The notes under the pieces were generated by a model. It had not been told where the DNA came from, did not search any database, and worked only from the letters and a program-made list of their open reading frames with translations. A DNA stretch of 64,000 nt, taken from positions 1 to 64,000 of the forward strand of contig JAMKCH010085009.1 in assembly GCA_023653785.1 (NCBI GenBank), written 5' to 3'. How positions within the stretch are numbered: the stretch's first letter is position 1; every line of letters begins with the position of its first letter. Shown piece after piece: positions 23,143 to 34,746 of this stretch. The position numbers and the translations under genes are program-made. Source of the stretch: Ophioderma brevispina. Its lineage: Eukaryota > Echinodermata > Ophiuroidea > Amphilepidida > Ophiodermatidae.

Positions 23143-23702
23143 TCAATAGGATTTTGTTTGTTTTTTTTGTGTTGTTTTTTTTTTTTGACAAATACAAAAA
23201 TGTGAAGACTGAATCATCTGTGATTTGGTCATAAATTCTCCGTAAGGTACTTCATACGGTTTGGCAAATAGTTTTTCCAAGAAGTACCAATCAAAGTCTT
23301 CCCCATTGGCGGCAGTACACATAGCCAAACATGATCTGTATACTAAGATGGAGTCCAAGCTAAACAGCGACCCTCTGCCAAAATGTCGATAATCATGCCA
23401 TGGTGTGGTTGCGTAATTCGCCAGCCGAAGTGTTACGTGTAATCCGGTCGTTACTATGTCACCTGGATCACGCTTTTGATCCTGCCCCACGATCGAAATG
23501 ATCACTACACAAAGTCTACGGCCCTGCAATAACATTCCAAAAGGGTGCGTGATCCAGTACAGGGAGTTATGTACATCTTCGATGGCGAATAGTGTGGCCA
23601 CTGTGTCACCTCTTCACCAGTGATCGCCCCCGGTGATCGCTTCTTTTTCAGTGACCGGTGTGAAAGTATCATAGTCTGCAGGTAATCATAGTCGGGCTCC
23701 AT
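23143..23702 (-). CDS. Unidentified protein-like ORF (possible exon or transposon fragment)
   Basis: Two overlapping minus-strand frames (23702-23505 and 23601-23143) could join by one frameshift near 23600. The first frame has a basic patch (S-L-K-K-K-R-S-P-G). The second holds C-V-V-I-I-S-I-V-G-Q-D, then R-L-A-N-Y-A-T-T-P-W-H-D-Y and Y-F-L-E-K-L-F. Composition is balanced and less AT-rich than its surroundings, which suggests it was once coding. The last ~15 codons run into a poly(A)-type tract and are not real coding. No family is recognised; a host exon or a transposon domain are both possible. Confidence 0.35.
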
Positions 23703-23747
23703 AGACGACGGGAATAAAGCGTTAAACTAATGTTGCGTGAAGAGTCA
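23694..23747 (-). repeat. Dispersed ~80-bp repeat, inverted copy
   Basis: Reverse complement of the block shared with 9338-9420 and 32278-32345: ACTCTTCACGCAACATTAGT, then TTATTCCCGTCGTCTATGGAGCCC. Confidence 0.5.
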
Positions 23748-23749
23748 AC

Positions 23750-25154
23750 TTAACTGAATCGATTGCCCTAATTGTTTCACCATTGTTTTCCGGACTGGTG
23801 GGGCTGGGGAGCCGGAGGCTATATCTCCGCCAACACGGTCCTGTTTTCAGTGATCGATCCCGTTTACTCAGCTAGCGTGAGACCGTTGCGCGGCCTCCCA
23901 CTAGTTAACATAATAGCCAGCATCTCCTTTTGTCTCTTTCAAAGCCAGGGGCATTTCTTTCAATATTAGATAACTCTTTGTAAGTACGTATTGACGTGTT
24001 ATGTATCACGGATTCGGGTCAATATAGTTTATAAAAGAACTTTAAACTCAGAACTGGCAACCATACATTTACATTGTTAGGCATTCCCGCCAATACAGTG
24101 CAAAATACCATGGTACTGCAAATGTCACGTGTTTTGTGCATTGGACTAAGTCTAGCCAAATGAGTCCCGCAGCCCCCTAACGGGGGGGCATCTTTTTCAT
24201 TTCTCGTAGACACCGCGTTTACGTTGTCACGTGGTTTAACCACAAGAAAGCGTAATGTTGTTCAGTTTTGACGGCAAAAACCAACACTATTTCCCACTGT
24301 TATCCCTTTGTATTCATCATATACAAATCATCGGCTCAGGAAAAAATGTAATTTCTTGGCTGCACAAATCGCGTAAAAGTTAACAAAAATGGAAACGAAC
24401 TTGCGTGCGAATTCACTCGCAATGACACAAACATTAACAATCATCGTCTCCATTTCAGTCTAAATACCACATTGTAACTCGACGGTCATTTTCACGTGTA
24501 CTGTTAGTCCAGGCGTAGCACATTCCATGCCAAACGAGACTAATTTTGTTCAGATCTCCGTAATCGATCACCATGGGCACGGAAGTGTCCTTCTAAAACA
24601 CCAACAACTCGCCTCTGAAGATTTCACTTTTTTCAGCAAATACGATCGGTCCTTGGGACTAATTCAAGTTTTTCACGTACACGCAGGATATCAACATTGA
24701 TTGTTAACTTTATTTTTGTCTGGGATGGTTTGAATTTTACGAAAAATTATTTTTCTCACGCGGCTGTTATTACAAATTTTTAACACGTATTCTACCATAA
24801 GCGGTCATTTCTCACCTTCCACTCAAAGTGGGCGAGATAACCTTCACTTTTTTTTACAAAACAACAGTAAGACACTTGCCCTGGAATTCCAGTTTAAGGC
24901 CATTCCCCTGACATCATCCTTCCATCAAATCCATGAAATAACGGTGATTTTGTTAACAATTGCAAAAAGGTAGTGTTGTAAATTCTATTACCATGCAAAT
25001 CATGATTATGGTCTTATTATTTCGTTCGTTAAGCAATATGCGGCGTGTGTGTATTGTGTGTTTGGTGGGCCGGGATGCCCCCAGAATGGCGGCGACGTAG
25101 AGGGTTTCCTTTCCGAGCTTCCCCGTCGGAATTCGTTATAAGACACTGAGATTG
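23750..25154. other. Intergenic DNA, no gene seen
   Basis: Balanced to AT-rich sequence with no ORF above chance length and no recognisable repeat. GCCCCCTAACGGGGGGGC at 24171-24188 is a small hairpin. Confidence 0.35.
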
Positions 25155-25437
25155 GTATTCTCGGGTATTCTGAAAGGGGTCTACTTTAGACCTGGGATTA
25201 ACCAGGGGTTAGTCCTACAGAGTGACCTTTTTCCTTTCAAGACACTTTGAAAGTTTAAATGTTACGGTTGAAGAGAATAGTTTGACCCGAATTGTGCCTC
25301 CATGAGGAATTTTTCTCACCGTTAACAGGTCATTTTTAAGTAATATGTTTGGAAGGAACAAGGTCCGCTCATGTAGGACTAACCTTGTTTTAAACCCATG
25401 GTCTAAGTTAGACTCCCTTTCAGAAACCAGAGTCAGA
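25155..25437. mobile_element. MITE of the ATTCTCAAAGGGAG family, copy 3
   Basis: ATTCTGAAAGGGGTC at the left and GACTCCCTTTCAGAA at the right pair as terminal inverted repeats. The interior GGTTAGTCCTAC and TGTAGGACTAACC pair in the same way as in copy 1. It is more diverged than copies 1 and 2. Confidence 0.65.
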
Positions 25438-26609
25438 GTCTTTCGGAATGTTGTGGATATTGGGAGGTAGATTATCCTGTATGCTGCGTTGTCATTAAAC
25501 CTGGGTTTTCAATTACTTAGCATGAACGCCGGGGGAAATGGCGGGGATCGCGAATATTAAAGGCCCGCTCAGAGATTTCCCTTAGAGGGCGCCCTCCAAT
25601 TTCCAACAAAAATCGTGCTTTTTTTTCATTATACATAATGCTTTGTCCATATACTAAAATCACGTGTGAATTGCTAAGCTTAAATCGAATTCCTTCACAT
25701 AGAGAATATCACACTTGTTTATAAAATTTCCTGATCCGGAATTTTTGTTATAACACAGTCATTCCCTAATGGGATGTAATACTACCCATAAATGTTTGTA
25801 CTGCATCAAACGCAACAGTTCGGGTCATCTCAAATTATCGGAATTGTGTATTTAGGTTACTATCTTCTTTAGTTCTAGGTTGACTATTTTTTCATTATTA
25901 CACACCACACTAATATTTCGAAATCTCTGAGTCAGACTTGTAATATTGTGGCGTTTTAAATCACTCCTCGTCAAAAGTCAAAGTGATTTTAAGGGTATGA
26001 ATCTATCGGCCATTATAAACATGAAATAGCCCTAAAGAAACGTACCAGAGGGTTTTCATGGCCATTGGAGCAGTATTCCTTCGAAAAAAATCAGATTTAT
26101 CCGACAAATTGGTTACACAACTGAATCGCAATCTCATGGAAGCTCCATGTTCATTCCCTTGTGGTATTTACAACGCCGCATGCAAATACCGAAACAGAAG
26201 TTACGAAAATTATCCCAGACGCGCAATATCACGTTGCAAGTTTGCCAATCCTCATACCTATTGATCAAATATTTGTGTGAAGGAACAACATTTCTCACAT
26301 CTCCAATAGGAAATATTACACATTGCCTGTGTCCGAGAAATATAGATATGTAAACTTTTTTTTTTTTTTCACAACAACTCAACCTAAGCCCTAACCGTGC
26401 TAAATTTGCGAGTTGGGCAAATCAATAAAAATGAATTCATGCCAACGTAGCACCCCCAGCTGCAGTCAGAGATTAGTGGCTGCAGTACCAAAAGGATTAG
26501 AACAATTCCCAATTGAAGCACTTTAGTATATAGTTCTATATAGTATATAACTCCTTTCTGATGATTCTTAAAGCACGCACTCTTGTATATCTTTAGGTCC
26601 CATCCCAAG
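25438..26609. other. AT-rich intergenic DNA, no gene seen
   Basis: ORFs at 26058-26608 are 61-82 codons on both strands and show no motif. A T14 run lies at 26357. Confidence 0.35.
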
Positions 26610-28745
26610 ATCTGGAGGAAAGCACATGTTACGGCACTCCTTAAGAGCCATCTAATCCCAAGAGCTATAGACCAATATCACTCCTAGCCTACCTACAAGC
26701 TCTTTGAACGTCTCCTCTCAACCGTAATCGCCCTTTGATAGCCGAACACCTCATACCATAAAAGCAGGTTCCGGCCAGGCAAACCCCCCCCCCCCCCCCC
26801 CCCCCACCCCCCTCAACAACTAGCCAATTACTCACCTAACTCAACACCTCGAGATTGTTTCGAGAAGGGACTGGTAACCGGACTTGTGTTCGTTGATCTA
26901 TCAGCAGCTTACGACCCTGTTATCACCGAGCCTATCCATAACGATTATTTTGGAACTCACCAAGGATATCCGCTAATCAAAGGACTGAGCTAATCCAAGG
27001 GATTGCTTCTCAAACATGATGTTTCTTTGTTCAGAGGATATACAGGGATGAAGAGCGAGGGAAGATGAAGAAGGTGAATCGGAAGAACAACGGGAGTGAA
27101 GGGAAGGAAGCAGGAAATGAACCTCTGAGCCGAAGAAGAAAGTCTGATTCGTAAGCTCAAGAATGGTCTATCCACAAGGAAGTGCTACATCTCTCCTGTT
27201 TACATTAAACCCAACGACCACCTAGGAAGTGCACGGACGCTGTTCGTTTTATTCTAGCTGACGATCTTGGAACTAGTGCACAGATGCAGACTTCACAGTT
27301 GTTGAAGAGAAGATCATCCATAGCTTTGGATGTACTCACCTCCTTACTACGAGGAAAACCACCTACTTGCAAATCCATCCAAGACCAGGTGTGTGCTTTC
27401 CATCTAACACAACCGTGAAGCCTAACTCAACACATCGAGGATGGATTCGAGAAGGGCTGTTAACCGGAACTTGTGTTCGTTGATCTATCAGCAGCTTACG
27501 ACACTGGTTAATCACAGATGCCTATCCATAAGATTTTGGAACTCACAAGGATATCCGCTCATCAAAGGACTGGCTAATCAAGGATTGCTTCAAAACAGGA
27601 TGTTCCTTTGTTCAGCTAGGAGCGAATAAGAGTCCGAGGGCGTAGGCTCAGAATGGTCTACCACAAGGAAGTGCTAGCCCACAAAATCTCGCCTGTTTCA
27701 CATCTAACCAACGACCAACCTAAGGATGCAGGAACCTGCCGTTTTATCTATGCTGACGACTCTTGGACATAGTGCACAAATGCAGATTCACAGTTGTTGA
27801 AGAGAGAACTCTCCATAGCTTTGGATGAACTCACTCCTTACTACGAGCAAACGCACCTACGTGCAAATCCATCCAAGACCAGGTGTGTGCTTTCCACTAC
27901 AAACCGTAAGCCAAACATCAGCATTAATGTAAACTGGTCTGGTACACCCCTGGAGCACTTGTGATTACCGACCTGTCTACCTAGGAGTTACCTTGGCCGC
28001 ACTCTCTCTTTTAAGACCCACATCAAGAGCCGAAGAGTAAAGTATGTTCACGCAATATTATCTTGACACCAACTCACTGGCACAAAATATGGGTGCTTGC
28101 CCACATACCCACTTTGCCTGTGCTACTCATGTGCAGAGTATGTTTGCCCTGTATGGGAAGATCAACTCATGCCAAAAAGCTGGATTCCAGCATTAAATGC
28201 CCCCTGCCCGGCTTATCACAACGAACCAGATTCCGTCTTAGTAGTGTAGCGAGCACGCAAGAGCGTATTGCCAATAGCTTAATGTGAAGCACCATCTGTC
28301 TGGGACACAGACCTGCTGCTCCAACCGCCTTAAATCCATAGAGAGGTTTTTAAAACAAAGTCCAACCTCTTGCAATCAGTCTCTAAGGAGTATAAGAGAG
28401 TCGCCATTGTGGAAAAGAAGACTTGCTGTCAACCAAGTTATTATCTATTGTATTGAACCTGTTGGAGCATCTTCCCCTAGAGGCTTGAATCCTCATGGGC
28501 TGAATGGCGTGCCGCAACAGATTGAGAACCAGAACTGTCCGATCTAAAGTTTCCTTGCAGAAGTGGGGCTACCTGAAGCAGATCAAGACACTCCCTGTGG
28601 TTGTGAAACAGCTCACAGGCTAATGGAACATATCTTGGTCTGCCCACTTTGGAGCACAATGCACAAAGAAGGACTTTGCGGAATTCAGTGAAGCAGCACG
28701 CTGTACCCTCTCTGGCCTGGATCATCTTTTGAGAATCACTGTGTT
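26610..28745 (+). pseudogene. Jockey-like LINE ORF2 with an internal tandem duplication
   Basis: RT motifs in order: F-R-P-G at 26770; L-V-F-V-D-L-S-A-A-Y-D near 26885; L-A-D-D at 27254-27265. The same stretch is then repeated: a second V-D-L-S-A-A-Y-D near 27480 and Y-A-D-D at 27749-27760. After these come V-Y-L-G-V-T near 27975, S-T-H-A-K-K-L-D near 28164, and the C-terminal zinc-binding region C-G-C-E-T-A-H-R-L-M-E-H-I-L-V-C-P near 28595. A run of 22 C lies at 26784-26805, straight after F-R-P-G and a Lys-like codon. Frameshifts are dense, so the element is dead. The duplicated block gives it two catalytic motifs, which no functional LINE would have. Confidence 0.75.
26835..27910 (+). repeat. 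Direct duplication inside the LINE (586 bp + 490 bp)
   Basis: Unit 1 runs from CCTAACTCAACACCTCGAG (26835) to AACCGTGAAG (27420). Unit 2 starts at once with CCTAACTCAACACATCGAGG (27421) and ends AAACCGTAAG (27910). The units align throughout but differ by many 1-20-nt indels. Confidence 0.8.
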
Positions 28746-29099
28746 TTGACAGGGGGGGGGGCGATAGAGAAGAAGAGAATCCGCATAAAATATTGTTTTG
28801 TAATCGACAAACTAAAATCATTGATAGCCTATTCAAATAAACACAAGTTACAATGCTGTAGCTTCTTTTCTCAAAACACTACACTACCGCAGTGTAGCGT
28901 CATGCAGACCATACAAATAATTTTGCATTTTGAAACTCAAATGAAATCAGTGCATATGTCAAAAATGTTCTGGGAAGTAAGAACTGTTTGTCGTAACTTT
29001 GGACGCAATAATTTGTGCATTAAAACACAAGAAATGACCAAATGCAGCAATCTTGGTTTAAAAGTGACACAATTTTTTCTGCCACCTCTCTACAGATAG
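28746..29099. other. AT-rich spacer after LINE
   Basis: A G10 run at 28751 and a 117-codon open frame of low complexity. No motif; I do not call a gene. Confidence 0.3.
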
Positions 29100-29665
29100 C
29101 CAACCTCTCTCAATTGAGGAAGTGAAGAGGTTGTAAAGAGGTTGATAAACAACAAATCCTCCGGTCCTTCTAGAGATTGATTTTGAGAATTGGCAAACAC
29201 TCTACAAACTTGCTCGAGAGAAGACGTAGCAAATGAGGTATGAAAACAAACCTCATCAAATGCAAAATGACGATTAATGACCCAGAGACATGCTAAATCA
29301 TTGACAAAGTTAGCGACATAGTCTTTCTTGGCAGCAGTGTGCCTTCGATACTAAGAGGAATACATCACAATACGCACTATATCGGACACGCCTTGGAGTC
29401 TTCATTCTTGATAAAATAAGGAACACCAACATCAGAAAGACACGAAATTGGCAAGCCATGTATTCAGGAAGTCGCAGACTCTTCTTCCCCACCAATGTGA
29501 ATGACTTTAGTAAGCCTAGATTCACCAGGTCATTGACCCACCAGATGGAAGGATTAGTTGCAACAGTGATAGGTATGGCAGGAAGGTAGAGTCAGGCGCG
29601 AAATCCGCCCAATGGTTTGTCAGAGTGGACACTATGCAATAGGCAGTTAGGCTGCAGTTCCTGGA
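29100..29665 (+). pseudogene. RTE-like or related LINE fragment
   Basis: P-L-S-I-E-E-V-K-R-L (29103-29132) followed in other frames by L-I-N-N-K-S-S-G-P resembles the segment before the first RT motif (I-x-x-L-K-N-x-K-A-P-G). K-V-S-D-I-V-F-L-G-S-S-V near 29307 resembles the F-x-Y-L-G-S post-catalytic segment. The catalytic block between them is missing. Assignment to RTE is tentative. Confidence 0.5.
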
Positions 29666-29904
29666 TGGGTATGTGTATGAGTGGGTATGCAAACTAAAAT
29701 TCTAAAATTACTAAATAATTTCTGAAAAAGCTCATATTAACAACAAAAACAAACAAAAAACAAAACAGCCAGTACCAATTGAATCAAAGATGTTGCCCTC
29801 AGTCAAACTTGGTATCCCCTCAGATGAATGTCTGAGGTACGTGTCTAATGCTAGACCCTGGGAGGATGAGCATTATTGTAGTCAATAATGCGCAATATTA
29901 AGGG

Positions 29905-30420
29905 GCAAAATTGAGCTATCGTCTACCAACAGCGCTACAAATTATGTCATCTAAGAAATATTCTTGTGTCTCAGGAGCGCTAGTGGTTGACTGTATCATA
30001 CTCTACGTTATCGTACGCGCAGATTCTGCCACCTCTCGACTTTGTAACGTGCTGTGTGGCGGGCCTCGACTTTCATTTGTGAATTTTATTTGTAATTTCA
30101 TAGTTTGATAATTGATAACATGGGCCGAGATTTGCAAATAAATGCGACACGCTTTAATTCTGTCATCTGTTATTAAAACTTTTAAAAGCTTTTCAAACAT
30201 AAATTTCCTGTTATTTATTATATAAAGACGGTCCACGCCAAAATCAGTACTTATTTCATTGCTATCGCATTGATCAATGTCTCATATACGGGAAAAACAG
30301 CGGTACGTGCCAGTACTCTAAATATCAATCAATATGATAAAAAGTGAAGTCCCAAGTTGGTCGTTAGTTTATTATTCAGAGCTCCAAAGCAATAAAACCA
30401 CATTTTTAAAAACATTTCTC
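29905..30420. repeat. Dispersed repeat, copy 2
   Basis: Collinear blocks shared with 6046-6470: GAGCTATCGTC, CATCTAAGAAATATT, TCATCTGTTATTAAAACT, AAACAGCGGTACGTGCC and AATCAATATGATAA. Confidence 0.55.
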
Positions 30421-30474
30421 GAAGTTGAGATTTTGGTACGTTTTGATTAGTTTAAACCAAGGCCTCTGGACTGT

Positions 30475-30504
30475 TCCCGATTAATTCTTTAGAATTAATC
30501 GGGA
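30475..30504. repeat. Perfect 30-bp palindrome
   Basis: TCCCGATTAATTCT and AGAATTAATCGGGA flank a central TT, giving a 14-bp-arm hairpin with no mismatch. Confidence 0.85.
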
Positions 30505-33014
30505 ATTATATTCGGTGATTATATTCGCTCTAGGGTACGTAAATCAGGAAGAAAAACAAGCCCTACTACCCACTTTTCGAACGTTATTAAACCCACTTTC
30601 TAATAATTACCTAAATTATCCCAGATGTAAAATAGTGACTTGTCCTAGAGAATGCCGTTACTATAGCTGGTTACTACTTGGGCCATATAACGGAGTTTAA
30701 ACTGCTATATAATAGTCATTAGGAAGACAACAGCTCACATCAACCTGATACAATAAAATCATATTAAATGGATGTGGACTGTATTTAAGGACTACTCAGT
30801 GACGTCATAGGTAAAAATAAAAAATATGCTTATGAAGAAGTGAAAAAAATGTCTATATGTAGAAGGAAAATTTAAATATGGAGACCTAAATTTCTTTCGA
30901 GGACATCAAGTGCTATCTTTGCTTCTGACTTGTACCACAGGCTCCTTCTCTCTCTCGACTGCCTAGATCAGCTTCCTTCCCAGCGTCAACTTTAAGTGTT
31001 TAGTGGTCTGCAATTATCCAGAAGTACGAGAGAAAATTGCGGAAAAATGTTATCGTTATGGTTCTTATTATGTCCAAAAAGATGTGCAGGGGTGTTTTTC
31101 TTCTTGATTTATGTCCCCCAGAACGGGTATAACCGCCGCCATCATGTGTTATGATCATGTCCGCAATACACAAATGTCATTGAATCTCTTTTTGGTGCTC
31201 TTAAAATATTACTCGCTTTCTTACCCCATCTATTTGGCAATTTTAATACATTTAACAAAACATGCCTCCTACCGGCGGCCATCTTGGACACTTAAATGTT
31301 TAAGCCCACTTCAGGAAGGTAGAACTTTATTTCGTTTAGTCCTGGATAAAATTCCTATCTATAATGAAAATACAATAGCAGTTTTTCATAAAATAATGGT
31401 GGCCATTTTGAAATAGGCAGTACGCGCTAATGTGCAACTTTTCGGGGCGGAAACATACCTAAATCCCTAGTCAGGGGGGGGCACCCCCTTCAAGGTGATA
31501 TATTGGAAAATTAATCACCAGGTGGGTGCAACAAACTCAAATTTTAAGGCCCGTACAGAAACTGGATTATGGACTATAAGGATCATTTTATAACCGAGGG
31601 TCGCCTGGTGAAATCAACGAGAAAATGCATTTTTCCCACTGATCTCTATACAATGGATTGGGAAACCTGGGCTTCGTAATTGAGGCATTGATATTGGTAT
31701 CCAAAAAGAGCCCAAAGCAGGTGGTTACGAGCCGGTCATTTACACAAAATTAGTTCCCTTTGAAATGTGGATAAACGACATAACAGACTGCACAATCAAG
31801 CCAATTCAGTGAGCTCATTGTATTTGAAGTTGCGCGATGGCATGTCTCTGAACGGGCATCCAGGATACAACGCCTGTTAAACAGGTGTCTCTGGAATGCT
31901 GTTGTGTTCGGTAGACCAAGATGTCCGCCGGTTGCTTCATTCATCTAACAGTTACTGTTGTGTAGCCAATAAATTGTATAGAGGTCAGTGATTTTTCCAT
32001 GCTGTAAGTTTTAGGTATGCTGGGCTTGGGCGGTAACATTTAAGCGTCTGCCAATGAGCTCGTTATATCAAGATGGCCGTCCGACCTCTAGCCTTTTATT
32101 AATCTATCTCTATGGTTTAAACACCTTCAAATATGTCAAGATGTTGATCTTGTATTTACATGAAACGGCTCCAGAGGCCGAGTTCTTGCACGCAAAATAT
32201 CGGTATCGCCGGTTTCAAATCATCGTAGAGATAGTACCTCCGGACTCATAGTCCACCTGCAACGGTAAAGAATAGGGCACTCTTCACGCAACATTAGTTT
32301 CACGCTTTATTCCGTTGTCTTCTATGGAGCCCGGACTATGGCTCCGGGCGGACCATGTCTCCTTTTAAGCTGGTCCAAAAATTATCCCTGCATTCACATT
32401 CTTGAACAGATCTATAATTATTGTAATCTTCAACCTGATTTTCCGGTCCTTAAAGAGACATAAGAACATTTCCAGAAAAAAGCGCCCCCATTTTTTCCAA
32501 ACCCGGGCTTTTTGCATATTTGGAATGCTTACCAATGTATTAGATCACGCCTGAATGAATAAGCCAAATACGCCTTCTTTATCATGTTTAGCCTATGTAA
32601 TAAGATTATGCTTTTCTATGGGGACGATTACGATAGCAGGCAAGTTCAAAACAAGGTCAGCGGTTTTCTTTTGTACTTGTTTGTTCAATAAACCATCCAA
32701 GCGGTCTAAATCTCCTGTCACTTTAAATACAAGATAGGACTGTCATCACACAGTGAGAAAACATGGAACAGCCCACTGAAAGCACAAGAACACAATTGTG
32801 ACAGGTGTGTGCGAATGTAGCAAAACGTGGTATGACGCGATCGTATTAACCTCAATATAATGTCAATACTCAGTGCGTAAAACGTAGTTTAAATTGCAGA
32901 TTTAAACCGGGCAGGAAGTAAAGAAATTGTGTACCGGTAATTTTGCTCCGCTGTTTAGGAATAAGAAACAAAGTAATAACAAGGGATGAATTAAAGTGCC
33001 AAAATCTCAATAAT
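30505..33014. other. Intergenic DNA with repeat scraps
   Basis: No supportable gene. Several GGCGGCCATCTTGGA/AAGATGGCCG-type words occur (31275, 31398, 32070). The dispersed ~80-bp repeat is at 32278-32345. The remaining ORFs are at most 101 codons with no motif. Confidence 0.4.
32278..32345 (+). repeat. Dispersed ~80-bp repeat, copy 3
   Basis: CACTCTTCACGCAACATTAG, then ACGCTTTATTCCGTTGTC and GCCCGGACTATGGCTCCGGG match 9338-9420 on the same strand. Confidence 0.55.
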
Positions 33015-33059
33015 GAGAAAAAATCTGGTCTATTCAGAGCACGTGTGGTCAAGAGGAAA

Positions 33060-33380
33060 CCACAGGACTAGACCGTAAAATCGGTAGTCCGAGCTCTGCC
33101 GTGGCTAACGTGTTTGTATCCTAGGGCAAGATATTAAGTCTCAATTGCCTCGTCGACCCAAGCGAAGAGCTGCTATGAGTGATATTACAATCGTAAGTGC
33201 TGATAGGGTTGTGCAGTTAGCCAGTCGCCACCTAAATGAAGCGAAATGATTCTGACGATATCCTGATGGCATAATAATAATTGCCAATCGCGCCGTGAGC
33301 GTCCCGTAGGGCGGATACGTGCGCGTCCTAAATGTACATTATTATTATTATTATTGTTATTATTATTATTATTATTATGA
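33060..33380 (+). repeat. SINE-like retroposon with (ATT)n tail
   Basis: The body has GTATCCTAGGGCAAGATATT, then CAATTGCCTCGTCGACCCA, a GC-rich 3' domain (GCGCCGTGAGCGTCCCGTAG) and GTGCGCGTCCTAAATGTACA. It ends in an (ATT)n array at 33340-33378. An A/T microsatellite tail suggests CR1/L2-type mobilisation. No clear A and B boxes. Confidence 0.5.
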
Positions 33381-33589
33381 GGAATAGTTCATTGGTAGAA
33401 CACCCGCGCTGTCACCTTCGGAGCTTAGTTTTATCCGTTTTAAGATAAGCACTCCTGATGTATCTCTCTCTCTGTGAAGGTGACCTAGTAGGGGAAATTC
33501 ACCTTTTGCAGTATCTCTTTTGTCTAGATTAGTGTGTTCTGAGGTCTCTGGGCTTTGAACCAGACTTTGGCGGGTTAAACCTGGTTTAG

Positions 33590-34400
33590 TGAGCGTTCAA
33601 CCATTCCACCTCCCTCAGCGCATATTGCTGGGGTTGTTTGTAGCGCCGTCTGTCTGTCTGTATGCGTTTGAGCCAGATGACATAGCTCACTCTGAGTGCA
33701 AATTTGGCTGCTGTATCGGTTATAGCCTCTCTCTTTCCTTTAGGAATGCCCAAGGATGCCAGGCATTTGTTGACTGGTGTATTGCAGAAACCTCTGCTTC
33801 CTCCTTCTATTGGAAAGTAGTATGTAGACCATCCTCTGCCTTCACACGATCACTCTCTTTGTTTGTCTTGTGATATCTGGTCTCTTAGCTATCTCAGTGA
33901 TTTCTGGAGGAACACTATTTGTTTGTGTTCCTCATCCATCAGGAATATCCAGTCATTGGCCTTCTTCATAATGTTGGTTGGCTCTGTCTTAGGCATTGGT
34001 AAGACTGGATTTCGATAGGTTGTACCATCAGCTGTACGAGAGCCTATTGTAGAGATGGAGTTCAGATTCTAAGCATTTTTTTATGATTTTCCTCTACGAC
34101 GTACGGTGCCAGACCTGTAGAGATTGCTTTCAGTGTATCTTCCAGTTGTATCTTCCGCTTTGTAATGAGCTACAACCATTGAGGATGTGGAACAGTGAAC
34201 AATGACGATGATGACATAATTGGCAGAGTCCAAGATTGGTCTTGCCCCACAGCTTCAGATTGGCAGGGGATGGAAGTTGATCATGAATTGCGTTGATGTG
34301 GAAAGGCAGCAGCTCTGGCGTCGAGACATACAAAAGTTTCTTCCAGGAGGTGTCGACCTGCATGACAGACTCCCAGTTCAACCCCTGCCCTTGTTTCGCA
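33590..34400 (-). pseudogene. Jockey-like LINE ORF2, C-terminal third
   Basis: An 83-codon frame (34381-34130) holds L-P-S-P-A-N-L-K-L-W-G-K-T and C-Q-L-C-H-H-R-H-C-S-L-F-H-I-L-N-G-C, a zinc-binding C-x2-C-x8-H-x4-C module, then G-R-Y-N-W-K-I-H. This is typical of the end of LINE proteins in marine invertebrates. After a frameshift the tail continues as D-W-I-F-L-M-D-E-E near 33930, then P-D-I-T-R near 33880 and W-H-P-W-A-F-L-K near 33750. The ORF on the plus strand at 33589-33873 is antisense to this and not a gene. Confidence 0.72.
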
Positions 34401-34663
34401 CATCCGTAAAGTAGACCAACATATCTTCCTCATCTACATCTTTTATTAGTCTGGTAATAAATGACGGACTATTGTTCTAACCTGACGACTACTCATGAGT
34501 TAACACTTCTTTGGCGAACGTTGGCAGTGCATTTGGTAATGTATCTGTCGCGCAAAGATGTTCGAAAGGCTAGCGACGGCTGAAGTAAGAACCCACCAAA
34601 CCCATGGTTTTCAGACGCATTTTATTTTGTAACTTGTAAGAACATAATTATATGTTCTTACAA
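34401..34663. other. Spacer with remnants of the GRL module flank
   Basis: CCCATGGTTTTCAGACGCATT at 34600-34620 matches the CCATGG..AGACGCATTACC flank of modules 2 and 3. A perfect hairpin, TGTAAGAACATA / TATGTTCTTACA, lies at 34635-34662 exactly where the GRL relict begins. Confidence 0.5.
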
Positions 34664-34730
34664 TGCACGTTGATGGTTGCATTAAAGTAAGACAAAGACG
34701 CTATATTGATTGTAATGATGATGATAATCC
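34664..34730 (-). pseudogene. Relict of a fifth GRL exon end
   Basis: TGCACGTTGATGGTTGCA, then AAGTAAGACAAAGACGC and TATATTGATTGTAATGATG match the last ~65 bp of the GRL1-3 exon, up to the conserved N-V-Q codons, but the donor GT is lost. It is closer to copies 1-3 than to the neighbouring open gene. Confidence 0.7.
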
Positions 34731-34746
34731 ATTATTTATAACTTAC

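Noticed and set aside
33589..33873. 94-codon plus-strand ORF
   Set aside because: Exact antisense of the minus-strand LINE C-terminus, which has recognisable protein motifs.
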